DNA from: Ravibacter arvi | GTDB lineage: Bacteria; Bacteroidota; Bacteroidia; Cytophagales; Spirosomataceae | Length of the DNA stretch: 64,000 nucleotides | Reading direction: 5' to 3' | NCBI RefSeq assembly: GCF_039540405.1 | Contig: NZ_BAABEY010000005.1 | Span: 68,988 to 132,987, forward strand | Part shown: positions 42,828 through 50,870 of the stretch, in pieces | How positions within the stretch are numbered: the stretch's first letter is position 1 | How the letters are laid out: every line of letters begins with the position of its first letter | Notes under the pieces: generated by a model | Told to the model about the DNA's origin: nothing | The model's input: only the letters and a program-made list of their open reading frames with translations | Database searches by the model: none | Program-made: the position numbers and the translations under genes

Positions 42828-44734
42828 CAATATAACATTCTAAAACGGATGGTTCCATCAATCGCCCGTACTTCGCGAAGGAATTCGCGGTCGTAGCCCT
42901 TGGCGATATCCACAATCACGTAGCCCACCGATTCATTAGTCTTAAGGTACTGACCGGTGATGTTGATATTGTTTTTGCCGAAGATGCTGTTGAGTTTTGC
43001 GAGCACACCCGGAACGTTGGCATGGATATGCAGAATCCGGTGCGAATCGGTGAGTTTGGGCAACTGAACTTCCGGGAAGTTGACGCTTCCGTAGGTACTT
43101 CCGTTGTTCATATATTCGAGCAGTTTTGCGGGCACGAACTTCCCGATATTTTCCTGGGCCTCGAGAGTGCTGCCTCCTACGTGCGGAGTCAGGATCACAT
43201 TGGAAAGGCCCTGCAGCTCGCTCACAAAAGGTTCATTGTTCGTTTTGGGCTCATGGGGAAATACGTCGATCCCTGCTCCGGCAATTTTTCCGCTCTTAAT
43301 GGCTTCCGCAAGCGCAGGAATATCTACCACGTGGCCTCTCGAAAGGTTAAGGAAAATAACACCGTCTTTCATGAGGTCAAATTCCCGTTTGCCTATCATG
43401 GCCGCGTTACTTTTGCGTCCGTCCACGTGGAGGCTGATAACGTCGGAAATTTTGAGAAGCTCATCCAGGGAGCTTACTTTTTTTGCGTTTCCAAGCGCAA
43501 GCTTCTCGACTGCATCATAGAAATAAACTTCCATACCCATCGCTTCGGCTACTACTGAAAGTTGAGTGCCGATGCTTCCGTACCCGACCAGCCCCAGCTT
43601 TTTGCCACGGATTTCGTAGCTGCCAATGGCTGACTTGTCCCACTCCCCACGGTGCATTTTATTGCTTTTGGTAACGGAGTTGCGGACCAGGAGTATAATT
43701 TCTCCGATCGCCAATTCTACCACCGAGCGGGTGTTTGAATAAGGAGCATTGAATACAGGGATCCCTTTTTCGGTCGCCGCATCCAGGTCGATCTGGTTGG
43801 TGCCGATACAGAAAGCACCTATTGCCATAAGACGGTTGGCGTTTTCAAGGACTTTCCGTGTAATGTTTGTTTTGGACCGGATGCCGATGATGGCGACATC
43901 CTTTATTTTCTCGCACAATTCGTCTTCGTCGAGCGCGCCTTTCAGGAATTCTACCTGGAACCCGTCCTTGCGGAAGGCCTCGACGGCCGCAGGATGGACG
44001 TTCTCAAGAAGAAGCACTTTAAGAAGGCTTGTAGGATAGGATTGGCTTCGGTCCAGTTTATTGTGAAACAGGAACTCGTCGAGTGAAGCCACCACATAAT
44101 CCGCCACTGCCACGACCTTTTCCCGCCTTACGTTTTCGGTAAAAGCATAGAAACGGCTGGCAAGCCCTGACTGGCGCAGTTCGTAGTCCGTATAGCCGTC
44201 GCCGATGGCGTAAACTTCGCCTTCCGGCTGCAGGCTTTGCAAAGCCTTTATTTTTCCGCCGTCGGAGGCAAGCGGATTACTTTCGTCGATGCCGATGATA
44301 TTGCCCTCCTGGTCGAAACGAAATTCGTTGGCAAGTACATGGTCGGGAAGAATGCCTAATTCCGCCGCCACCGGCACAATGAATTCTTTAAACCCGCTGG
44401 AAACGATATAGATATTTTCAGCATGCTCGCTGAGAAACTGCCTGTTCCTGAGGAATGAGTTGGAGACCTGGGTACGCAGATATTCGACCAGTGTCTGTAT
44501 ATGGCTTTTGTTGGCGGAAAGCAACTCGATACGCTTTCTGAGTCCTTCCGAAAACGAAATTTCCCCATTCATGCCCATATCCGTCAGATCCCGAATTTGT
44601 GCAACTATTGAAGATTGATTCGATTGTCCCGACAGCGCTATGGAAGCGAGTTCGTCCAAGCCCTCGACTTTCGTAAAGGTGCTGTCAAAGTCAATTACAT
44701 ACAGGATAGGAGCATTGATGGTTGCAGTTGCCAT
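42827..44734 (-). CDS. SerB-SerA fusion: HAD phosphatase plus 3-phosphoglycerate dehydrogenase
   Basis: About 635 residues. Residues 1 to about 220 form a HAD phosphoserine phosphatase-like domain: ILYVIDFDSTFTKVEGLDEL has the nucleophile DxDxT, IVSSGFKEFIVPVA is motif II and VYAIGDGYTDYELRQSG is motif IV. From about 235 the D-3-phosphoglycerate dehydrogenase domain begins: GIRSKTNITRKVL, FNAPYSNTRSVVELAIGEI, the NAD motif LGLVGYGSIGTQL, LNLSRGHVVD, and HVGGSTLEAQ with the catalytic His. A C-terminal ACT domain (HANVPGVLAKLNSIFGKNNI) probably gives serine feedback. The ATG at 44734 is chosen because TAATTTTG (44766-44759, reverse) is a likely -7 element with a start near 44752, which would exclude the longer frame from 44761. 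Confidence 0.92.
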   Translation of the reverse strand: MATATINAPILYVIDFDSTFTKVEGLDELASIALSGQSNQSSIVAQIRDLTDMGMNGEISFSEGLRKRIELLSANKSHIQTLVEYLRTQVSNSFLRNRQFLSEHAENIYIVSSGFKEFIVPVAAELGILPDHVLANEFRFDQEGNIIGIDESNPLASDGGKIKALQSLQPEGEVYAIGDGYTDYELRQSGLASRFYAFTENVRREKVVAVADYVVASLDEFLFHNKLDRSQSYPTSLLKVLLLENVHPAAVEAFRKDGFQVEFLKGALDEDELCEKIKDVAIIGIRSKTNITRKVLENANRLMAIGAFCIGTNQIDLDAATEKGIPVFNAPYSNTRSVVELAIGEIILLVRNSVTKSNKMHRGEWDKSAIGSYEIRGKKLGLVGYGSIGTQLSVVAEAMGMEVYFYDAVEKLALGNAKKVSSLDELLKISDVISLHVDGRKSNAAMIGKREFDLMKDGVIFLNLSRGHVVDIPALAEAIKSGKIAGAGIDVFPHEPKTNNEPFVSELQGLSNVILTPHVGGSTLEAQENIGKFVPAKLLEYMNNGSTYGSVNFPEVQLPKLTDSHRILHIHANVPGVLAKLNSIFGKNNINITGQYLKTNESVGYVIVDIAKGYDREFLREVRAIDGTIRFRMLY

Positions 44735-44855
44735 ATCATACATTAGGGTGATTTTATACAAAATTACGAATCAATCAGAGAACCTGTATTCCCAAATAGA
44801 TTACATATGCATTATGTGGGTTATGTGGTAATGTGTCTTTGAAAAGTTATGTTTT

Positions 44856-44923
44856 TGAGGTGTGGGGTTTGAGGTGTGGGGGGTGAGGGTTGGCAACGCT
44901 CATACCTCATACCTCACACCTCA
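44856..44923. repeat. Inverted 7-bp-period repeat abutting the ZIP gene stop
   Basis: Left arm 44856-44890 has units GAGGTGT / GGGGTTT / GAGGTGT / GGGGGGT / GAGGGTT. Right arm 44903-44923 has ACCTCAT ACCTCAC ACCTCA. The arms are complementary over short runs and can fold with a loop of about 12 bases. The right arm contains the stop codon of the reverse ZIP gene (44921-44923). Same family as 5795-5968. Confidence 0.8.
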
Positions 44924-45712
44924 TATAAACAAATACAAACTCCCGGCCATGAGCAGCATGCCGGCGATCATTCCCCAGATGGCGAGGTGGTGCTCACCGA
45001 ATTTTTCAGCGGTGGGGAGCAATTCGTCGAGCGAAATGAAGATCATAATACCGGCGACTGCGGCAAGAACAATACCGTTGATGGTCGCTGACCAGAACGG
45101 AAGAAGGAAAAGATAGGCAATCAGAGCGCCTATGGGTTCGGCAAGTCCCGAGGCAAAGGAGTACCAGAAGGCTTTTGACCTGCTGCCGGTTGAATGGTAG
45201 ATCGGTACAGCCACTGCTATTCCTTCCGGGATGTTGTGTATGGCAATTGCCACCGCAATCGGGATTGCAATTTCCAGGCTGACAAGGGCCGAGGTAAAAG
45301 TAGCGATGCCTTCAGGAAAATTGTGAATGGCAATAGAAAGTGCCACGACGGTTCCGACCCGTTTGAGCTTTGTCTTTTTGTGCATGTCTTCTACGCCGTG
45401 TACTTCGTGCGGGTTAGCGGCCGGTGGTACCAGTAAGTCGATCAGCGCTATGAGTGCTATGCCCCCGAAAAAAGAAAGGAGCATATAGAGCGTTCCGGCT
45501 TTTTCGCCCCACTCGGCAGCAAGGCCTTTGAGTGATTGCGGAAGCAATTCCATGAAGGAAACGTACAACATGACACCTGCCGAGAAACCGAGTGAAACGC
45601 ATAGAAAGCGCGTATTCGTTTTTCGTGCCATCAAGGCAATGCCGCTTCCGATGCCCGTGGAGATACCGGCCAGGAGGGTCAGCAGAAAGGCTGTGGTAAT
45701 AGGCTGTTCCAA
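44921..45712 (-). CDS. ZIP family metal transporter (ZupT-like)
   Basis: A 263-residue inner-membrane protein with eight predicted helices. Two metal-site motifs are intact: SIAIHNFPEGIATFTSALVS and AIAIHNIPEGIAVAVPIY. Between helices 3 and 4 is a His-containing loop (PPAANPHEVHGVEDMHKK). ZIP proteins import zinc, iron or manganese into the cytoplasm. No ATG lies upstream of the first helix, so TTG at 45712 is the likely start. Upstream on the same strand are a TAnnTTTG element and a large palindrome that would suit metal-dependent repression. Confidence 0.93.
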   Translation of the reverse strand: MEQPITTAFLLTLLAGISTGIGSGIALMARKTNTRFLCVSLGFSAGVMLYVSFMELLPQSLKGLAAEWGEKAGTLYMLLSFFGGIALIALIDLLVPPAANPHEVHGVEDMHKKTKLKRVGTVVALSIAIHNFPEGIATFTSALVSLEIAIPIAVAIAIHNIPEGIAVAVPIYHSTGSRSKAFWYSFASGLAEPIGALIAYLFLLPFWSATINGIVLAAVAGIMIFISLDELLPTAEKFGEHHLAIWGMIAGMLLMAGSLYLFI

Positions 45713-45744
45713 AATTTCAGTTCAATAGGATAATTTGTGCTGCA

Positions 45745-45808
45745 CAAAAATAACCAAATTGACTTATGAACTGAAAAAATATTTAGACTCGTCTAAATAT
45801 TTTTTCAG
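45745..45808 (-). promoter_or_regulatory. ZIP gene promoter with candidate metal-regulator operator
   Basis: The operator is a perfect 18-bp inverted repeat, CTGAAAAAATATTTAGAC (45771-45788) and its complement (45791-45808), with a 2-base centre. Its core ATTTAGAC-NN-GTCTAAAT resembles DtxR/MntR/SirR-type sites. On the reverse strand a TATTTTTG (45752-45745) matches the TAnnTTTG -7 element, and the palindrome covers the -33 region, the usual site for a repressor. The hairpin could instead end the upstream M28 transcript. Confidence 0.55.
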
Positions 45809-45862
45809 AACTGCTTAACACGTTGATTTGACAAGGTTTTGGCCGACAGTTCCTGCCGGATT

Positions 45863-47365
45863 TTACTTTCCATAGAGCGACTTGGCAGCCTCTTCGTATT
45901 TGTCGCCGGCCGACCATTGAGGTGGTGTAGTGCGATTGGCAATCAGCCTGGCGGCGCGTACGTAGGCTTTGCTATATCGAAGCAGGTAGTCAAAGTCGAT
46001 ACTCTCGGGGTTGTCGATCGCCTGGTGGTAGTATTTCATGATATCGGCGTCGAATTCTTTAAAGCCGGGTGTGAAGGTCGGTGCAGGAATCCCCTTGATC
46101 GCGAAATTGACGTTATCCGATCGGTCAAAGAGGTTTTGCTCGGGGGCGGGGTCGCCTATTACCTCCAATCCGAAGGTTTTCGCTGCTTTTTCTATTTCTG
46201 CTTTTGCTCCTGTCCGGTCGAGACCGATTACGGAAATGATGCCGGTATCGTCGTAGCCCGCTCCATCGCAATTGAGGTTAAATACGCATTTGTTAAGGGG
46301 TAATACGGGGTTTTGGGCATAGTAGCGGCTCCCCAGCAACCCCAATTCCTCACCTGTAAAGGCGAGAAGAAATACAGATCTTTTGGGTTTGAGCTCAGAG
46401 AAAGACCTGGCTGCGGCCAGTACGGCAGAGACGCCGAAGGCATTGTCCCGCGCGCCGTTGAAAATACTATCTTCGGCTGTGTAAGGCTGCCCGCCCTGGC
46501 GTCCGACGCCAACATGGTCGTAATGTGCGGAAAGTGTCAGGTATTGGTCCTTTAACTTCGGATCGGATCCTTCAATGTAGGCCATTACGTTGTAGCTGGT
46601 TACTTTTTTTATGGACCGCCCCTCTGTTACCAGCTTAAGGGATTTGGCTTCGCGAAGCTTTTTGGTCAGGGCCGGTTCCTTACCGTTTACCCAGAGATGG
46701 GGGATGGTCGCGTATTCTTCGGCAGGGGTTTCCGCCAAGCCCAGTCTTTCGCCGGTGAGGTAAGTATTGATGAAGTTCCAGGGTGTGGTTGCACCATATA
46801 GCTCAATGAGTGCAACGGCCCCTTTGCCGGCTGCCAGGCGTAATTTTGAAGCGCCCGCCTGCAGGCTTTCCCGGGGAGATTGAGATTCCGGCAGCCCGCT
46901 TTGCACCAGCACAATCTTGCCTTTCACATCGAGGCCTTTGTAGTCGTCCCAGCCCTTTTCACTGTTTTCAAGGCCATATCCTGCGTAAACTACCGGAGCT
47001 TCTGTCCGGGTGGCGTTTCCGGAGATCGTGAACCACTCCTTTCCGTAGGCGAGCGTATCCCCATCCGCGAGGAGCACCCCCGGTTGATCATTGGTGGTTT
47101 TGTCAAAAACAACAGGCTGAAAATAAGTTTGCTGGCCCGGCACCACGCCGGCGCCGTATCTCCTGAACTGTTCCGCAATGTACCTGGCCGCCACGCGATT
47201 GCTTTGTTCTCCGGTGCGGCGCCCTTCCAGTTCATCTGAAGCAAGAAAGCGCAGGTGTGATTCCAGTTCTTCCTTTTTAAGCGTGAATTCGGGCTCTTTT
47301 TGTGCGTGGGATAACAGGGCTGTGCCGGTAAACAGGATAGTGACCAGGAGTGACGAACGTTTCAT
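45863..47365 (-). CDS. M28 family aminopeptidase with PA domain
   Basis: A 500-residue exported zinc peptidase with a signal peptide (LVTILFTGTALLSHAQ). The N-terminal LESHLRFLASDELEGRRTGE is typical of the family. A protease-associated insert spans about residues 95-240 (YAGYGLENSEKGWDDYKGLD). Catalytic zinc ligands are visible: LSAHYDHVG, NGARDNAFGVSAVLA, FTGEELGLLGSRYYA, NLNCDGAGYDD and YYHQAIDNPES. It releases N-terminal amino acids from peptides in the periplasm or outside. It lies 194 bases upstream of nothing coupled and precedes the ZIP promoter region. Confidence 0.94.
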   Translation of the reverse strand: MKRSSLLVTILFTGTALLSHAQKEPEFTLKKEELESHLRFLASDELEGRRTGEQSNRVAARYIAEQFRRYGAGVVPGQQTYFQPVVFDKTTNDQPGVLLADGDTLAYGKEWFTISGNATRTEAPVVYAGYGLENSEKGWDDYKGLDVKGKIVLVQSGLPESQSPRESLQAGASKLRLAAGKGAVALIELYGATTPWNFINTYLTGERLGLAETPAEEYATIPHLWVNGKEPALTKKLREAKSLKLVTEGRSIKKVTSYNVMAYIEGSDPKLKDQYLTLSAHYDHVGVGRQGGQPYTAEDSIFNGARDNAFGVSAVLAAARSFSELKPKRSVFLLAFTGEELGLLGSRYYAQNPVLPLNKCVFNLNCDGAGYDDTGIISVIGLDRTGAKAEIEKAAKTFGLEVIGDPAPEQNLFDRSDNVNFAIKGIPAPTFTPGFKEFDADIMKYYHQAIDNPESIDFDYLLRYSKAYVRAARLIANRTTPPQWSAGDKYEEAAKSLYGK

Positions 47366-47559
47366 ACGGTTAGCTTTGAGCGGTTGGCTATGAGGAGTTG
47401 ACCAATGAAGGCCATTTCATCAGGATTTTTCTTACAATACGCCGTTAAACTACTTAATAAATTCGAATCGGCCTAGTCTGACCGGCCGCGCCTGTGCCGG
47501 CCGCGCCTGATCCTCTTTGTTGCAGAAGATTGAAGTCACGGCCGGCCGTTGAATGCCTG
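47366..47559. other. Gap between metE and M28 genes with a short GC-rich tandem repeat
   Basis: 194 bases, reverse-strand genes on both sides. Two direct copies of CCGGCCGCGCCTG (47482-47494 and 47497-47509) lie 15 bp apart, with a further CGGCCGGCCG nearby at about 47539. Function unknown. Confidence 0.4.
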
Positions 47560-49863
47560 TTAGCGGGAGATTTCTTCTCTGAGTGTCCGGGCGGCGTCTA
47601 TCATGGTGACAAGCGCTGCTTTTGTTTCAGGCCATTTTCTTGTTTTCAGGCCGCAGTCCGGGTTTACCCAAAGGTTTTTCGGGGGAATGGATTTGAGTGC
47701 CTTTTTCAGGAGACCGACCATTTCTCCCGCCGCCGGAATGCGTGGTGAATGAATGTCATACACACCGGGGCCGATCTCGTTGGGGTATTCAAAGTCGGCA
47801 AATGCATCCAGCAATTCCATTTGTGACCGCGAAGTTTCAATGGTAATGACATCGGCATCCATCGCCGCAATGGATCCAATGATATCGTTAAATTCCGAAT
47901 AGCACATATGTGTATGGATCTGGGTAGCGTTTTTCACACCGGAAGCGCTCAGTCTGAAGGCTTCCACTGCCCAGTCGAGATAGGCTTTGTGCCCGGATTT
48001 CCGGAGCGGCAGGCCTTCCCTGATCGCAGGCTCGTCAATTTGTATGACTTTAATGCCTGCTTTTTCCAGATCAATTACCTCATCGCGTATGGCCAGGGCA
48101 ATCTGGAAGGCGGTGTCTCTGCGAGGCTGATCATCCCTGACGAACGACCATTGTAAAATGGTTACCGGCCCGGTGAGCATTCCCTTTACCGGCAGCGCGG
48201 TTTGTTCCTGCGCAAAAGAAGACCAGCGCACGGTCATGGCAGTCGGACGATCCACATCTCCGTAGATAACGGGAGGTTTTACGCAACGGCTTCCGTAGCT
48301 TTGAACCCAGCCATTTTGTGTGAATGCAAATCCGGAAAGCTGCTCGCCGAAGTATTCAACCATGTCGTTTCTTTCGAATTCGCCGTGAACCAGTACGTCC
48401 ATGCCGACTTCTTCCTGCCACCTGATAGAGGCAACAATTTCGTCCCTGATCGCAGCCTCGTAAGCTTCCAGGGTTACAGCTCCCTTTTTATATGCGGCTC
48501 TTAGCCGGCGCATTTCCTCGGTTTGAGGGAAAGAGCCTATGGTGGTGGTAGGAAACAAAGGAAGTCCGAGCTGTTTGTGCTGGAAGGACTGGCGTTCCGA
48601 AAAAGTTGTTCCTCTTTCGCTGTCTTTCGGTCGGATACCTGCGACCCGGCTTTTTACCGCGGCTTTGTGGATTTTGTTTGATTGTTGCCGTTGTTGAACC
48701 GCGTTTTGGTTTTCCAGGTACACCGGGCATTCACTCCAGGGGCGTTTGTCCAGGAAAATCTGAGCGAGAATTTTGGTTTCCGACAGTTTCTGCTTTGCAA
48801 ATGCGAGCCAGTTCCTGATGTCCCCGGGAAGCGCTGTCTCAGTGTCCAGATCATAGGGAACGTGGAGCAGCGAGCAGGAAGGAGCAATTATGAGCCTGTC
48901 TTTTCCGAGAACTTCTTCAGCTTTCCGGATAAGGTGAAGTGACTTTTGGAAGTCGTTTTTCCAAATATTCCGTCCGTCTACAACGCCTAGCGATAGTTGC
49001 CTGGTTGACCGTACGAAGCCGGTGTTGAGGAGCAGTGTTTCGAGTTGTTCAGGCGACCGTACCAGGTCGAGGTGGATGGCGTCCACAGGCAAGGAAAGTG
49101 CAGTCTCCAGGTTTTCCTGCAGGTCTCCGAAATAAGTAGCTAAGAGGATCCTGAGGTTCGGGGCAGCCGCACGAAGGGCGCTGTAAACCAAAGAAAAGGC
49201 GTGCCGCTGACGCTCCGATAGATCTGTGGCCAGTACAGGTTCGTCCAACTGGACCCATTCTGCGCCCTTGTCGGCCAGCTCCTGAAGGAGGTCCGTATAA
49301 ATAGGAAGCAGCTTCGGGAGCAGGTCGATCCGGTCAAAGCCGGGCTCTTTCTCCTTCCCGACCGCAAGGAATGTCACCGGGCCTGTCAGTACGGGTTTGG
49401 TAACGATGCCAAGTGCTTTCGCTTCTTCAAATTCTTTTACGGGTTTGTCGGATATCCTTTTAAACTCCTGGTCCTTTGTGAATTCCGGAACTATGTAATG
49501 GTAGTTGGTGTCGAACCATTTGGTCATTTCCATCGCTCCTATGTCAATTCCTTCCTGCTGCAATCCGCGCGCCATGGCAAAGTAGAGCGTAAGCGGATCC
49601 TTTTTTACCAGGGGCTGGTACCGTTCGGGGACAGCGCCGGTAAGCAGGCAGGTATCCAGGATTTGGTCGTAAAGCGAAAAGTCGTTGGAAGGGATCAGGT
49701 CTATTCCCGCCTTTCGCTGTGTTTCCCAGTTTTGTTGCCGGATGTGGCGTGCTGTTTGATCCAGCTCCTGTGCTGAAACCGCCCCGCTCCAGAACTTTTC
49801 TTCAGCCTTTTTCAGTTCGCGCCGGCTGCCCACGCGGGGGTATCCCAAATTTTGTGTTAACAT
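47560..49863 (-). CDS. metE: Cobalamin-independent methionine synthase MetE
   Basis: A 767-residue enzyme that transfers a methyl group from 5-methyltetrahydropteroyl-triglutamate to homocysteine in the cytoplasm, the last step of methionine synthesis. Two homologous barrel halves are present. The N-terminus LTQNLGYPRVGSRRELKKAE and WFDTNYHYIVPEF are typical. In the C-terminal half, zinc and homocysteine sites are clear: TTTIGSFPQTEEMR, ATQIHTHMCYSEFNDII (His and Cys ligands) and LWVNPDCGLKTRKW (Cys ligand). The length is normal for the family. A folded GC-rich leader precedes it, suggesting RNA-level control. Confidence 0.97.
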   Translation of the reverse strand: MLTQNLGYPRVGSRRELKKAEEKFWSGAVSAQELDQTARHIRQQNWETQRKAGIDLIPSNDFSLYDQILDTCLLTGAVPERYQPLVKKDPLTLYFAMARGLQQEGIDIGAMEMTKWFDTNYHYIVPEFTKDQEFKRISDKPVKEFEEAKALGIVTKPVLTGPVTFLAVGKEKEPGFDRIDLLPKLLPIYTDLLQELADKGAEWVQLDEPVLATDLSERQRHAFSLVYSALRAAAPNLRILLATYFGDLQENLETALSLPVDAIHLDLVRSPEQLETLLLNTGFVRSTRQLSLGVVDGRNIWKNDFQKSLHLIRKAEEVLGKDRLIIAPSCSLLHVPYDLDTETALPGDIRNWLAFAKQKLSETKILAQIFLDKRPWSECPVYLENQNAVQQRQQSNKIHKAAVKSRVAGIRPKDSERGTTFSERQSFQHKQLGLPLFPTTTIGSFPQTEEMRRLRAAYKKGAVTLEAYEAAIRDEIVASIRWQEEVGMDVLVHGEFERNDMVEYFGEQLSGFAFTQNGWVQSYGSRCVKPPVIYGDVDRPTAMTVRWSSFAQEQTALPVKGMLTGPVTILQWSFVRDDQPRRDTAFQIALAIRDEVIDLEKAGIKVIQIDEPAIREGLPLRKSGHKAYLDWAVEAFRLSASGVKNATQIHTHMCYSEFNDIIGSIAAMDADVITIETSRSQMELLDAFADFEYPNEIGPGVYDIHSPRIPAAGEMVGLLKKALKSIPPKNLWVNPDCGLKTRKWPETKAALVTMIDAARTLREEISR

Positions 49864-50060
49864 GGTGATTGTTTAAAAGGTTGTAGATCACTTTGAATTG
49901 TCCGGGACGAACTGCCTTTGCGTGACACAGGGCCGGAAGTTTCCGGTATCCCATCAACCGTTTACAGCAGCACATCTGCCAATGGCCGGCCCACGATCCT
50001 TGTGCGGCGCTCACCCGGCTGTCACGCTGTTTTCGACGCCGGAATCCTTCAAATTTTTAC
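49864..50060 (-). promoter_or_regulatory. GC-rich structured leader of metE
   Basis: Between an AT-rich promoter region (about 50060-50200) and the metE ATG lies a GC-rich leader of roughly 195 bases. On the reverse strand, GCGTGACA (50027-50020) pairs with TGTCACGC (49927-49920) to close a domain of 92 bases. Inside, GCACA/TGTGC, GCAG/CTGC and CCGG-AAACTT-CCGG can pair. This is the shape of a cis-regulatory RNA. It does not match SAM-I, SAM-II or SAH motifs that I know, and only loosely resembles a cobalamin riboswitch. Confidence 0.4.
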
Positions 50061-50215
50061 AAATAACTGGATATTGATTTGTTTATGAACTATTAATCTA
50101 GATAATAAAGTTATTTTAGATTTTAAATCTATTTTATATATATATTGTAGTGTTTTTGTTTTTATAAAATGAATTTTCCCGAATGCCCAGGAAATTTTGT
50201 CTGCACTGAAATCCA

Positions 50216-50249
50216 CAAAAAAAGCCCGGACTGCTTGAGCAATCCGGGC
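50216..50249 (-). terminator. Terminator after PepSY-like lipoprotein gene
   Basis: GCCCGGA (50224-50230) with TCCGGGC (50243-50249), extended inside by TGCT/AGCA. On the reverse strand a seven-base T-run follows (50223-50217). Confidence 0.82.
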
Positions 50250-50272
50250 CGGGTATGGAGGGTTATAAAAAT

Positions 50273-50704
50273 CTAGGTGTCTATCCGGAGAAAGCCTCCT
50301 TCCAGGTTAAATACCAATTCGATACCATTGTCCAATTCAACTTCCTGCCGGTTATCATCGAGCTCCCAGCTTCTGATGAAACGATCCGGGTACTTTTCTT
50401 CGACGTAAGCGCTTATTTTGGACGGGATAACCGATGCCGGGAGTTCCGTAACACTTTCTATGCTTTTGATCTCATTTTTCTTGTTGAACTCCAGTTTCGT
50501 GGAGCCATCCAGGATAACTTCATAAGAGGTGTTGGCCCACTCGCGGTCTTTTACTACCTGGAGGATGGAGTCGCCTGGAAAATGTGTGCTGATGTAGCTC
50601 TGTATGGAGGCAGGGAGCTTTTCTTCGGGAACTACCGACTCTTTTGAACAAGCACTGGCAATGAGAAGTAAAACTATCGGCAGCATCCAAAACTTACCTT
50701 TCAT
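50273..50704 (-). CDS. PepSY-like (beta-lactamase-inhibitor-like) lipoprotein
   Basis: A 143-residue lipoprotein (signal WMLPIVLLLIASAC). The mature part has two repeats of a PepSY-like unit typical of Bacteroidota small exported proteins: LPASIQSYISTHFPGDSILQ with SYEVILDGSTKLEFNKKNEI, and LPASVIPSKISAYVEEKYPD with RQEVELDNGIELVFNLEGGF. Despite the family label, inhibition of beta-lactamase is not shown for such proteins; they are periplasmic or surface proteins of unknown role, often controlled by stress or two-component systems. A small palindrome upstream (50778-50792) might be a regulator site. Confidence 0.87.
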   Translation of the reverse strand: MKGKFWMLPIVLLLIASACSKESVVPEEKLPASIQSYISTHFPGDSILQVVKDREWANTSYEVILDGSTKLEFNKKNEIKSIESVTELPASVIPSKISAYVEEKYPDRFIRSWELDDNRQEVELDNGIELVFNLEGGFLRIDT

Positions 50705-50777
50705 ATCGTATTTCGTTTTTTGTTTTCCCCTACTTTTTTTGGGTTTCGGGTAATTCCCTTTCGTAAGGGATGTCCCC

Positions 50778-50792
50778 TTGTCATAGTGACAA
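50778..50792. promoter_or_regulatory. Palindrome upstream of the PepSY-like gene
   Basis: TTGTCA-TAG-TGACAA is a perfect 6-bp inverted repeat with 3-base centre, 74-88 bases upstream of the ATG. A second small repeat, CCCTT-TCGT-AAGGG (about 50757-50770), is adjacent. Operator function is an inference only. Confidence 0.3.
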
Positions 50793-50870
50793 CGAGATCT
50801 GTGCTTACCCTATTTTTTTTCGGATTTTTTTTTGATAGGTGAAAACCGGCGGTAAAATGACGGTCTGCTG

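Noticed and set aside
49802..50014. Reverse ORF with three adjacent Cys codons over the metE leader, as a possible leader peptide
   Set aside because: It starts with GTG without a ribosome site, runs far into metE out of frame, and Cys codons would not sense methionine.
49864..50060. Cobalamin or SAM riboswitch in the metE leader
   Set aside because: The B12-box and the SAM-I/SAM-II consensus sequences are not present; the resemblance to the cobalamin core is too loose to name it.
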